A stretch of 64,000 nt of DNA from Solea solea (Eukaryota > Chordata > Actinopteri > Pleuronectiformes > Soleidae): the NCBI RefSeq assembly GCF_958295425.1, contig NC_081150.1:6757001-6821000 (forward strand). Direction: 5' to 3'. Both the position numbers and the translations under genes were made by a program. Shown here in pieces: positions 11,831 through 24,600 of this stretch. Position 1 is the first letter of the stretch. The number at the start of each line of letters is the position of its first letter. The notes beneath the pieces were generated by a model. It made no database searches, was not told the DNA's origin, and saw only the letters and a list, made by a program, of their open reading frames with translations.

Positions 11831-14169
11831 TAAAGTCACCTTTCTTTAGGCTGTCTACATAAATAAATAAATAAATAAATAAATAAATGTGCAGTGTTCC
11901 AACAGGAGCACAAACCTCTGTGTATGTGCGTGAGTTTGTGTTCGTTTGCTGAGCTACCATCTTCAACTCAAATAAAAATCACCTGGTGTACCTGAGACTG
12001 TGCCCCTCTCACAACCCCATCCGCAGACAGCCTTCTCCTTACAAAGTTTGGCATTCTCCCGCAACATCAGTCATCTCCTCTCGCTGCCTGGTGCTGAGAA
12101 CACTGTTCTGGCTTTTCACAAAGCCCTGGATTTTGACATCTGGTGGCCTAGATAAGCAGGAAACACATTGAGCACATCAGCTGATCTGTGAGACTCAAGG
12201 GCGATTAAAGCACATAATCTACCTGACGCATAATGAGAGGAAACAGCCCGGCTCACAAAAGCGGAGAGACATGAAGATAAACACTCAGGAATGAGAACTA
12301 CATGGCGAGGTGAACATCTGTCATGTGCTGTCGAAGGCAGAAGAGCAAAAACCTTTGTATCTACGCTCTCAGACTTATTTCAACATTCATGCAACACTTC
12401 AGTGCATGTTTGCAAAAGCCTGCAGATTATTTGGAGATGGTGTGTGTGTGTGTGTACGTGTGCCAAGCCCGTTCATTGTATGTCTGCGTGTGTATTATTC
12501 TGGTTCCAGCCCTTTTTTTTTGCTCCAAAAAAATTGTGAATGAGTCATATCCTCGTGGTGTAGAATAACAGTGATCCGAGTGTCCCTGATGAAGAACAAA
12601 TGTGGAGAGACAGACAGACAAGAACCCCGCGGAATCAGTCGGTGACAGTGCCACTTGATTTCCATGACAACCCATCTCTGCAAGGCTCAACGGGAACACA
12701 GTGCTTTTCTCTAATGAGGCAAACTGGATCGTTCTGTCCATCTACCTGTGTACCTAGTCTTCTTCCTCCCTTCCTCGTGCCTTTTATCACTCATGCGCAC
12801 AGCTTGAGGGGAAAGGAGAGAGCTGTATAGAGGGAGGGAGGGAGGGAGGGAGGGATGGAGGTGAGGTTATGACTGCAGCTTGTGTGTTTACTTTGTGCAG
12901 TGCTGAGGAGGTAAATTGCTTCTCTGTGCTCTGATGTGAGACTCGCTGGACAAACGTGAAAAAAACGGACCTTCTTCTGTGACTTACTGATTTGCACCGC
13001 CGTGGCAAAGTCACGGTGACCCCCACACTTGTGCCTCGGCTACACAAACACGCGTGTATGCACAGTGTTGTGACAACACACACACAAACTAATGAAGTGT
13101 AAAGTTAAACGAGCACCTGGCGTCCAGTGTCTCCGTCTACGACGAATGAATGTTGGTGCAAAGGTAAAACACGTACGACGCGTAGAACAACTGGAGGTAT
13201 TGTCATCGTTATTAGTGTTTCTAGCAGTCGTACGTTAGGACAGTGTGTGCTGCACTGTAAGCTGAGCAAAAGCAATTTCTAGACACAAATCTAGTAACAC
13301 AAATGACTCATCTTTTCCACACATCATTCACTGTCACAGTAATGTGCAACTATCTAAAGTTGTCACTACAAAAACACAAACACACACACACACACAACCA
13401 AAATTAGAAATGCAATGTGCTGTTACTTCATTAACATGACTGACAGCTGTCGCAAAGTTAAGACACGACTGCTGATGCAAATCTGCAGAGCAGATTACTC
13501 GAGGCGAGGCAAATATGCTTCTGTCAGTGTTGACTTGAATTTAGATGGAAGACAAAGCTTATGTGGAGGCTTGCTAATTTGATTAAAAGTTATATAAACC
13601 GTGTTGCCTCCGCCAAACACCACGAAAGTGAATTAGCATGAAAGATCACTCCATGACTTTACACACAAAAAAATGTTTTCCCGTGATTGATTGCCTGTTT
13701 CAAGTGGGTTTCACGTCAGCCGCTAAATGACTTTCACACTGTATTGAAATAAATGGAAACAGTGGCAGCCTGTAAGGAGATTAATCACTTAACACTTAAA
13801 CACTTATATTCTTCTTTGAAAAATGGCAGCAGTGTGAAGAATTTGCCGATTGTAGTGTAATAAGCTAAGACATGCAAAAGCGCTGATATGATCCTTTTAA
13901 TGTGTGCACACGAGATTACTGTCCTGAGGCCCAGCTCCAGGTCTAATGCAGGCGATGATCTCACCATCATGCCCACGATAAATGCTGGATCATTCAATTA
14001 CAGAGACACCCAATGAATCACTCTCCTCTCCTCATGACAGTCTCCTCCGTGCTCCACTCATCTCGCACTCTGCCACACAGAAGAAATGCCCGTTATCTCC
14101 AAAATATGGATGCACAGTGTCTCAAAGTGAAGGCCACTTCCATGGCATCAGATCAAATGAGCACGCTGG

Positions 14170-14196
14170 TGTGTGTGTGTGTGTGTGTGTGTGTGT
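14170..14196. repeat. (GT)n microsatellite
   Basis: About 13 GT units. A similar run lies at 15832-15857. Confidence 0.9.
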
Positions 14197-16429
14197 CTGT
14201 GGCACGGCTTTACAGCCTGTAAAGAAGTCTGCTCACATGACTCTAAAACTCCCAGCCAGCCAGGAGGCAATGAAATTAGTCAACGGGAGGTTTGGTCCTG
14301 TGACTTCACTCAGCTGACAGAAAAAAGCGTTTCCACTTTCTCTCTCTGACTGCCATTATTTCCATCCTCTCCTCTCACTCCCCGTGTCTATACCTCTCAC
14401 ACACTCACATACTTGTCTTGTTCCACAGTAAATGTGTCAGTCATGGGTCTTACTGCTGGAACAGCCTGTCAGATCTACCCCCGCCAACCCCCCCTCACTC
14501 TTTTCCCTCTCCCTTCTCTCCATTTATGGACTTTTTCAAAAGGATGTTGAGGGAGAGAAGGATTCACATGAAAGGATATTGGTGGCTCTTAAAGCAAAGC
14601 GGTGTTTCCTTGGATTATCAGGATTTTGTGATTATCCTGGGTTTGTTTTTTTTTTTTTAAAAAGAAAAAGGAGAGAATATAAGTCAACATTCAAGATCTT
14701 ACTTCAAGGTCTGGATACAGCACAACACCTCCCTCCCCCCCACTGTTAAATTGTGTTTTATCTCCGTTTGTGCAGTAATAACTGTGGCTGCAGAAATTAG
14801 ACGTTCACAGCACATTTGAAACACTAAACCGTGACAAATGCACAAACCTTCATGAGAGCAATTAAAATCACTCCTGCCATGTTACTGTATGTCCACAGGC
14901 ACGATACATGATGTGGGTTGAGCCAGTTGCCTGTATGGTTGGGCTTCATTTCACAGGTATTTTCATGTCTGTGGTTTCCTGCACTTCTGGGAAACTACCC
15001 AAGGAAAATGGACAAATGCAGTATGAAAAAACACAGACCGTAGGCTACTCCAAAGTTAATTTGACACTGTATATTTGACAACGGCTTGCATATTTGAAAA
15101 ACAATCTGTCTTGAGCCGTTGTGTCAACAAGCCAAAACCGAACAGCAGGGTGCAGTGTTTCTCGAGAACTATTTGTGGTTTATTTTACAGGGAGAGTCCT
15201 TCTTCTGCTTCCTCGTCAAAGTATCACTTGGACACAGAACTGTGATTAACAAGGCTCCTGTTCCTACACATGGGCCAGACACACCAGCAGGACAATCCTG
15301 AGTGCACATCTGGAGGATGTGCAGATTAAGTTTATGAAAAATTCCAAAGATCTTCCATGAGCGTTCGAATAAAGGAGGAAAACCACATTGTTGAAAACGT
15401 CTGTGTTAGCGTGATTGATTCTCAAACAAGAGTGCCTCAGGATCAAGGCTTTAATTGGGCAAGACTTGGTTTTCCTCCATCCACCCACAGATATGAAAGG
15501 ATGACTGGTGGAGCTGGCATTCTTTCAGCCAGCCAAGGTCCTTGCTATTGCACAAGTGCTGGATCGCTGCCATGTTACACAACTCAGAGAAGCCAGAGGA
15601 ACAGGGTTAACCTGGCTGTGGCCAGTGCAGTCCACTGACTGTGACTCCATGGGAAGGAGTCAAGGATCATTCTCTTTTATTTAGTGTCTCTGAACCACTG
15701 GATTGAAGACAGATAAGGTCTTCAGCAATGACAACATCAGCTTAGAGAACTGTGATGGTTTTTTTTTCCCCCATTCTTTCACAAATGTTACATATCCGGT
15801 AAGCCTGTTGACCCCTGAAGGCAGCATGCATGTGTGTGTGTGTGTGTGTGTGTGTGCAATGGCAAGTCACACAGACTGGCCCATGCTGATCCCAGCATGT
15901 GTTTCCTGTATGAGAATGCTTTGAGTAGTGCAGTGTGCTTACACAAAGTGTGCATGTGTCTGAGCGAGACACAAGAAAGACAAAAACGAAGGCAGAGACA
16001 GAGAGAGCAAGGACAAATCTAAGGGGATCAAACCTAAACCGCGGGATATTTCTGACCTTGAGGGCGACTTGGTATAGGAGTAGGGTGTGGGTGTGGGTGT
16101 GGGGTACCGAGGAAACGGAACAAAGAGATGGAGGGAGCGAACGAGAGGAGCCAAGTCTTTGGAGGGCAACTTCCACAACCCCCTGCTCAAACTAACCATT
16201 AAATTTCATCTGAAGCCACGAAACCAGCATAAGAACTGACGAGGATGCCTTCTGTCTAGTGTGTGTATGTGTGTCTGTGTGTGTGTGCGTGCCATATGTG
16301 ATTAAAGGGTCTGAGCAGCAGAGGAGGCCAGGAGGCAGACAAGTGATGCAATCCTCGGAAGCAAAGGAGAGGACAAGAGGGCGACAGGAAGGAAGGGAGG
16401 GAAGAGAGGAAGGAGGAATTGTTGCTTCT

Positions 16430-16454
16430 GGGGGGGGGGGGGGGGGGGGGGGGG
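16430..16454 (+). repeat. G25 homopolymer tract
   Basis: Twenty-five consecutive G residues on the plus strand, the longest homopolymer in the window. It is preceded by about 100 bases of purine-rich DNA (ggaagggaggg type). Such a tract can form an intramolecular G-quadruplex, and it is also prone to assembly length error. Confidence 0.9.
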
Positions 16455-19400
16455 TCGAGCTCTCCAGGAATGTGCTGATGGTCCTGTCCCACGCAGTCGG
16501 GGGGAGCACTGCATGCTGGGAAACTCTGAGGAGGTGACACCACCTGTTTTGGTGTGCAAACCCAAGTAACAAATCACACGCTATAAAGAGACAGACTTTG
16601 TGAGTCATTATTGTTAATTTTTCAACAACAACAAAAAAGCACAACAACCATTCTTCCCATTGAAAGCTGGTCTTTCTCACTACAGGCTGAATACACCCTC
16701 ACAAAACAGCAGCAGAGATCTATTTTGGTGCAACCTACTCAGTGTCCATAAGTACCCACGCAGGCTCGGTGGGTAAGGTGATTGGTAAGCCTGCACAAAT
16801 GGTCTATTTATGAGCATCGCAGGAGTGAGTGGTTGTCCTTGAGCTGGTTTGTCTGCTGTCTGAAGTGCTAAGTGGTGTATACAGTTACAATAGATACAGT
16901 AGAACATTCACAAGGACAAGTGAAGGTGGGGGGGGAGGTGAGGGAGGGAAAGGGGGGAGTGAGGGAGGGAGGAAGAGAGGAAGGGAGGGTGTGAGAGAGC
17001 ACTGGGAATAGAGATGGTGAGTCAGAGGCCATTTGGAAAGTAATTTCATCTCTGAATGCCGTATATCTTTTCATCAATGAAAGGAAAGTATTTTCCGAAC
17101 GGGCAGACACATGAAGAAAAACATCTCTGTTTGGTGGAGATGGAGCCTGTTTGAGGGGGATGCAGCAAATGCCACTCACGGGTTTATTATCTTTGCCCTA
17201 TATTTACTGCATGCGGGTTAAGTTATTGTTACAATACACTGCGGCAAAAAAGGACTGGCAGGTGTAATGTTTACTCTGTACGCCATGTTACTAGTTTTGC
17301 ATGATTACATGCTAACATTTGATATTTACCGTTCAACACACAGTTTGTCATTTCTGCCGCTAGGGGTTTCCCCAATCATAACAACAACATAAGACTTAGT
17401 TTGATGACGTCTGGAAGCAGTGTGGGATCATGGGAATTGTTGTTTTGACCACCAACGATAGAGCCGAGACAGATAAAGCAGGGGACGTCTTTAAAAGGCG
17501 ACAACAATGATATATATTTCTATGTGTTTAAAGGGTCATGCAAACATTATTATTAGATATTTTACTGCAGAAAAGTTACACATCATATCTTTAGTGCCGT
17601 ATAAGTGAGTAAGTCATTTTTAAAGAACTAATCATAAACCTATGTTATGGAAAACAACAATTCTCTAAAAACTCTAAAAACAACAATGTTCAGTTTGGCA
17701 GGTCACTGGAGTCACGAGCACAAGACTGTGACCTTTTGTTGCCTTCTTACGCCATGATCATATCTGATCATGTGTGAGGCCGGCTCTTTAAGTAAACACG
17801 CTTTCCCTCAGCCAAGAAGAACATTTCGAAACGATCGCCCAAAGAGGCTTCCACAATTTTTGTGAATCATTGGTTTCTTCTGTCTGATGTTACTGTGAGG
17901 TTTTAGTGGTTCCAACAATATTCTGGATAGGCTGAATGCGGTGTGGCATTCTACCAGTAAAAAAGGAAGGGGAAGGGGGGGCCGGGGGGTTTGTCAGCAT
18001 GAAGTATCAGGAGGAGAGACGACCACAGACAGGTCTGGACTGCTGTGTGCAGCCTGGCACAAGCCCCTTGGCCTTGACAAGACTACACAAACATGTACGA
18101 TATTTGACTCCTGCCCAGTTCCTTTGGATGAAGTCCACGTCCATTTAAAACATTGCCGAAACAAATCTGTATAACAACTATGAAATGTTTCCCTTTGTCA
18201 GAGTAAAAGTATGCTCTTGATTTAAATGAAGTATTGATGCCTGAGGATAATAGAGGATTTACAAAACAGTTCATGAAACATGTTTTCTCTTAACTGAGTT
18301 AACTGACTGGAGGGGAAGAGACAAAAAGGACACCACAAATACGGAGCTGGACTTATTCTTGATTGGTCTGGCATCAGTTGTGTGGTTTTGTGGTTTAAGC
18401 ACAAAGAGAATGCTGCGGTTATCCTTGGGCCACCAGGGCCTGCACTTCCATGTAATGTTCAAGTGTTTACCATTGATAGTTAAGTTCATCTGCTGTGACT
18501 GTGAGTCAGCCCTGTTAAGGAGCAGTGGAGAGGTCCTGCAAGGACACAGACTGACTGACTTACCCTCACTGCATCCAAATTAGTGTTTGCACGATCCAGC
18601 ACACAAACCAAACCGAGCTACGACCCATCGCCACCAAACTCCCGAATTCTTTTTGCTTTTTACTGTGTACATTGCAGCCTCAAAATTCAAATCAGCCCCA
18701 GTTGTGAATTATACTCTCTCTCTCACACACACACACACACACTGCTCGTGTTGTAATGCTGTTTGTGCACCGTGGAACGTCAGGACTGATATTTTCAGTC
18801 CTGTGGAGGAGTCTGCCCGTAACAGAGCAAACATGACCCATCGTCAGCAAAGCGTTTTGTTTGCTCAGCCCATCACCTTTCTGCAAGTATCTGCACCTCA
18901 TCCATTTCACTGACAACGTGATGATGAATCTGTGTGAAGTGAGTGTGCTGCTGGACTGCCTTGTGATGCCCACACCCTCAACTACAGTAATGTGACATCC
19001 ATTTTCTCTCTCCAGCCCATGTTTGAATAACACAGAATGCCCTGGAGTAACGTAAATAGTCAGGCAGTATCACTGCTGAAAGTAGATTGACAGCTTTGAC
19101 CTTTTGTTATTTCAGTGATGCGGCATACCGTTTGTTCATCCTCTTTTGATTACACGAGTCAACCAGTGGTGACATGCACAAACCACAAACAACCACTGAC
19201 ACTGCTCCGAGTCTGTAGCCGTTGAACTTTTCACATACATTACAATTTTGCTGCACATAAAAAAGAGAGCAAAATGTCAGCCAATCATAAATGCCTACAA
19301 TGGGGCTGCTATTGTGGCATTTTACTAGAACAGCTTCACACATTGACTATCATTTTAATAACATGCAGACGGAATCCTGTGAAAAATAACAGGAGAAATG

Positions 19401-20378
19401 CCCCTGCCAGAATGAAAAATATTTTCCTTCTCCAGTCGTGATCTCAGTCGTGCCGTGAGTTGTCCTAATGGAAACTAAGAATCAATTTGTATGACTTGTC
19501 GCATTCATTTGCAAATTCTATATTTCATTAAATGCCCGGGCTCATTTACCATACTTCACGCCATAATAATGATTATGCAAATACTTGTGATTCCCATGAG
19601 CCCATCAAGTCACAGCATATAAAGATGTGTCACAAAGGACCAGCTGTATGTTTGGTGAGCTATTGTTATGTGTGTGTGTGTGTTGCAGTAATGTAATAAA
19701 AGACAGACGAACACAGTGTTCCAGGTCAGGGCTGAAATCTGTGTCGCTCTGGAGCAGCATGAGTCACCGGAACAGAGGAGATTGCTAGCTTGCAGAATTC
19801 ATTAAGACAAATGTAAGGTATATGGATTTCCTCTGGAAGGGGGAACAAAATTCCTCTGGCAGCTGCAGACCTGCACCCCAGTGAATCTACAAGTACCTTT
19901 CCATACACCGTCGGAATGACAGCATGCGTTTTTCATTTCTGTAAATGATTCATGTTGGTCTGTAAATGGATTAACATTAATCTTTTAGCACGTTTGGACG
20001 ACAACCATTCGCGCAGAACTACGACTGCAATTAGGTTTTAATGAGTAAAAACAAACACGTTAATACCTCATGAAAATTACAACTCAATTGAACTATCTGT
20101 TATAGTTAATTAATCGATTCGACAACGGATAATGCCAAAGAATGTGAATTCAATTACTACCTTTCAGTCCAAAACGCCGCCGCCACCACATCCTGTCGTG
20201 TCTCTCTGTACAATAGCACCTCCCCGTGGACATAAGGTGGTAGTGCACCAATGAAAACACAGCTTCTCATTACGGTAACATTATTTGAGACATTAAATAC
20301 TAATAGTTCAGCAGTAATGCAGAGACTAAAGGCAAAGCCAAACAATTAAAAGTTTTTCTTCAAGTGTTTTGTATTAGT

Positions 20379-20404
20379 GAGCTAACTAGCTCACTAGTTA
20401 GCTC
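20379..20404. repeat. Perfect 11-bp inverted repeat upstream of gzf1
   Basis: gagctaactag, a four-base loop ctca, then ctagttagctc. It lies about 280 bases upstream of the presumed gzf1 first-exon donor and could be a cruciform or a paired binding site. Confidence 0.7.
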
Positions 20405-20559
20405 GCTAGCTTCAGGTGTAACGTTAAACATTAATCAGAGGCGCTATTTTTCAAGCTTGTTAACGTTATGCGCGTATAGTCAAAAAACAGACCCAGGGTC
20501 AGTTGTTGGATTCGGCTACTCGTACATTGAATATACCATGAAGATGAAGCACTGATTTC

Positions 20560-20662
20560 AAGTCAGCCATTCAGCACCGGATGTCTGGGGAGCGATTTCT
20601 ACAGGAAATACCTTCCGCCGCACAGATCATTTGTGAAGGGCTGCCATTTTAGCAAGCTTACG
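20560..20662 (+). promoter_or_regulatory. gzf1: Putative gzf1 5' non-coding exon and core promoter
   Basis: A good donor (acg then gtaagaaa) at 20663 ends a likely untranslated first exon; the first coding exon begins after an acceptor (ttttgttagcag) at 21590. The region has no TATA box but holds a gccgcac/cttccg stretch that reads as a CGGAAG ETS core on the minus strand, plus a gccatttt YY1-like motif at about 20643. These features fit a TATA-less housekeeping promoter. The transcription start is not defined by the sequence. Confidence 0.45.
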
Positions 20663-21601
20663 GTAAGAAAAACTTGCTTCGCGTTGTTGTGTTCGTCCTT
20701 GTACAGTGTTCAGTGCACATGGTGCTATATTTATGTCTATCCTGTAAGTTGCTGCGCTGAATCTTTGCAGTTAATGTCAGTTCGAAGCCTGTTTAGCTTT
20801 GTGTATGTGATTCTGCTGTTAGCACTTACTAATTCCTAGCTGTGGGCATCATGAAGACAACAGCACATAAAGATCACATCTAGTCATTTGTCACTGTAAG
20901 ATTTAGACTCAGGAGGTGTTATTTATTTAAGATGTACTCACGTCACAGAGGTTGTTTTATGCTCTCCAAGAGTAAAGCTAATCATTAGCTGCTCGGTGTG
21001 GCAGTAACATGAGAGCTCCACAAAAATGTACTGCATCTTCCACGCAGACCCACGTAACAAGTTCTTATGTGTTTCTAAAATAAATGCATCTGAAAGAATG
21101 AATGGATCCAGACATCAAGTTAAAAACATAAATCAAAAATTAAAGGACAAGAATATACATTTTAAAAATCTGCAACATCACAGTAAAAAAAAAAAACATT
21201 TAAATTAAATTGAAACAGAAAATATCTCCATTGTTTTGTGTACTTCAGTCATTTTAAGTGGAAAGATGAAAAATTATTCTACAGAAATATATATATATAT
21301 ATATATAGTCATGTTCAATATCCAATGGCTTATTTTTGAATATTTTTGACAATATTATTTGGTGTTAGTTATCACTAGTTGTTTGTTAAATTAGCCTATT
21401 CCTCAGGTCACATGGGTTTTCCCTTGGTTACAACTCTTGTATACTCTTAGGTGTTTGTTTTTAGATTTGAGCAATTTTTAAATCAACCTGTTCCTTAAAA
21501 TATAGTCCTTTTTACTGTGGGTCGGTTTTTCCTCTGGGATTGGTTTTATGTACAAATAATTTTATGTCACTTTCTGTTTTTGTTAGCAGCACAAATAAGT
21601 G

Positions 21602-24600
21602 ATGGGGATCAAATTGGTCCAGCTCACCTCCAAGTCACACCATGAAAACATCCTGTCCTCTCTGCACCAGCTGAGGCTGCAGGGACACTTGACTGATGTC
21701 ACAGTGCAGGTGGACTTCCAGGGAGAAGTGCAGGAGTTTCAGGCTCACCAGGTGGTGCTGGCTGCATCCAGTGGCTACTTCAAGAAAGTCCTTCTCTCTC
21801 AGGATGCAGTCCAGGACAAACTATTACTGTCAAACATGCACTCTGACAATTTCTCCAAATTCCTGGAGTTTGTGTACACCGGCAGAGTTGAAGTCGTTAG
21901 AGATAAGATCGTAGAAGTCCAAGCCATGGCACACTTGTTGGATTGTAAGGCTTTGACAGAGGTTTGTGGTGAGGCCATGAGTGCTGGAATTGCACAAAAA
22001 CCTAAAAGAAAAAAATCAGAATCAAATGTTGATCAATGTGAATTAGAGGGTGGCAAGAAAAAGAAAACGAAAAGACAACCCGTAAGCTTGTCACATAAGC
22101 TGCAGCTCTCTCCATTGAGCTCTGAGAAAAAAGTAATTCCAAGAAGATTGAAGGCAGTGAGCCCAGTGAAAAATGAACAGAGGAAAGAAAAACAGAAGAA
22201 GGTTGGTGACAAAGTTCTGCAGAAGAATTTACAAACTAAAAAACAGGCTTCTAACAATGAAAACCAAGTCACTGATGGAGACCCAGAGGAGAAGGACAGG
22301 ACGGAAGTTGAGACTCAGCCAGAGACTGTTGATGAGTCTTCACTGGAAATGATGGTCCCTGATGCAGAAGACTGGGAATATGAGGATGATGTGCAAAACG
22401 ATGATTCTGAACAGTACCTGGATGAAGACAATCAGGAGGAGGGAGAAGAGGGCGAAGAAGGAGAGGTCAAGCTGAAGTTAAAAAGAACATCTAAAGCCCA
22501 GTTTGAGTGTAACAAGTGCCAACGTACTTTCCACTATGAGAGAAGCTACTTGAAGCATATCAGGTAGGACATTTCCTTGATTTACAGATCTTTACAGAGC
22601 ACAGGTATATATGACAGGACTAAGTTCCAAGAGCATTGAATCAATCGTAATAACCTCATTATCATCATTGATGCTATGTTTTCTTATATTGCAATGGTTA
22701 GTGATGTAAAAAAAAACAAATTGTTAAAGGTCCAGTGTGTAAAAAAAAAAATAGTGACATCAAACAGGGACCCTGCAGATTTAAACAAATGCACCAGGGA
22801 ACTATAGTAACCTCAAACAGGAAAGTATGTCACTTCTTTGTCAGTTCAAGCTGCTGTAGAAACATGGCAGCACAAGATGGCAGCCTCTGTAAATCAAGAC
22901 TCTTGCCTGAAGTACTAAAAAAAAAGGTACGTATAAAATCTGGACCTTTTAAAGTGCTTTGTCAGGTGCTGTATAGAATTTGCCACCCTCAAAAGATTGT
23001 ATTAACACTGAAAAAAGGTGGGAATTAAGTAAAACACCACCCCCTGTGTGAGTGGTGTTAGCAGAGCTGCAGTCATAATTATTGTAAAATCATTTCACAC
23101 TTTGTACAAGAAGTTTAAAAACAACCCAGCAATTCTATTCTTTGTGATCATGATACTTTTATTGCATTTGTGTGTTAACTGTTACTGCTTTCCTGGCCAG
23201 TACATACCATGGAGTGAAAGCAGACGTGGTGTATCGCTGTGAGACCTGCATGCAGACCTTTGCTAACCGCAGCAACTTAAACATCCACGAAAAGCACGTC
23301 CACAGCAGCGAGAGGCTTTTTTCCTGCGGCTCCTGCTCGAAGACATTCAAACGAAAGAAGGATGTTGTCCGGCACCAGAGACAAGTGAGGACTGATGAAA
23401 TATCTATCACTACAGTCAAAATTCAAGTATATTTATATGCAATTATAGTGACACGTGTCTGCCTTATATACACGTTGCTTAATGCTTCTCAGGTGCATGA
23501 GCGTAACAATCTGCATCACGTTTGCCCCGAGTGTGGAAAAGCACTCAGCTCCAAAACTGCCCTGCTGCTGCATGAGCGGACGCACACGGGTGCAAAGCCG
23601 TTCCAGTGCACCGACTGTGACGCGAGGTTCAGCCAGAATGCTGCGCTCAAGATGCATCGCAGGTACTGAAGTCAAATAATGACAGCAGCTTTCTGCAGCT
23701 CTCTATGGAAAGATCACACAAAGACCGGAGTGAAAGTTCTTGTATCGTCTATGTCTGAGAAACCTGGAAACAACGGCTGTTGTTTTTTATACACACAAAA
23801 ACAAGTGTTATTGTATAAAATGTTTGAAACACAAAAGGCCTAAACGTCTGCGTTCCCCGATGTGCAGGACTCACACGGGAGAGAAGCCATTTGCATGTGA
23901 TGAGTGCGATGCCCGGTTCACTCAGAAGCACATGTTGGCTTATCATAAGAGATCACACACAGGTAAGACTAATATAAAATTGCAGCAATTACACATTTTT
24001 CACATGTTCCATATTAATATGTAGTGTAGCTATGACTTTTAAACAAGAATATGTACGAATCCCAGACGTTGAAAAAGGTGGTTGTTTCTCTGTTTTGCCT
24101 CTTTGCAGGAGAGAAGCCATTCATGTGTGAGGCTTGTGGGAAAAGCTTTGCGTCTAAAGAATACCTCAGGCACCACTCCAACATCCACACTGGGTTCAAA
24201 CCGTACAAGTGTGAGAAGTGTGGCCGAGGCTTTGCTCAGAGAAATTCCCTTCACCAGCATTTAAAAATACATACAGGTAATCTTATCATAAATAAATGAC
24301 ACTTTTTCCCTCTGAAATAAGTTTTAAATTTGCAAATGTTAATTTTTCTTAACATCCTCAGTGTCCACAATTCTGTTTTAGTCACTCGTGTACGTGTTTC
24401 CTCTTGAATGACTGTTAGGTGAGCGTCCGTACAGCTGTAAAGACTGTGATAAGCAGTTCACCCAGATCAACGCCCTGCAGAGGCACCAGCGCATTCACAC
24501 AGGAGAGAAACCCTACATGTGTGGCCTTTGCAACCGCACCTTCACAGACATGTCCACCCTTCGCAGGCACACTATGGTGAGCAGTGCTTCTCTTACTGTG

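Larger units (their letters stand above)
10168..20559. other. Non-coding stretch upstream of gzf1
   Basis: No gene could be supported. The stretch holds a (GACT)n run at 10398-10422, an AT-repeat block at 10969-11036, a (GGA)n run at 11428-11452, (AAAT)n at about 11861-11887, (GGGA)n at 12830-12855, several (GT)n runs, a G25 tract at 16430-16454 and G-rich purine DNA at 16926-16990. A homeobox/POU-like AT-rich patch lies at 19500-19640. Many open frames here arise only because simple repeats lack stops. Confidence 0.55.

Noticed and set aside
6900..15857. CRISPR-like direct repeats
   Set aside because: The periodic sequence consists of dinucleotide and tetranucleotide microsatellites without spacers, in a vertebrate genome.
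15742..16176. 144-residue minus-strand open frame
   Set aside because: It depends on (CA)n sequence (HTHTHTHT) and has no recognisable domain or splice context.
16192..16680. 162-residue minus-strand open frame with a proline run
   Set aside because: The prolines come from the G25 tract; composition and lack of homology argue against a gene.
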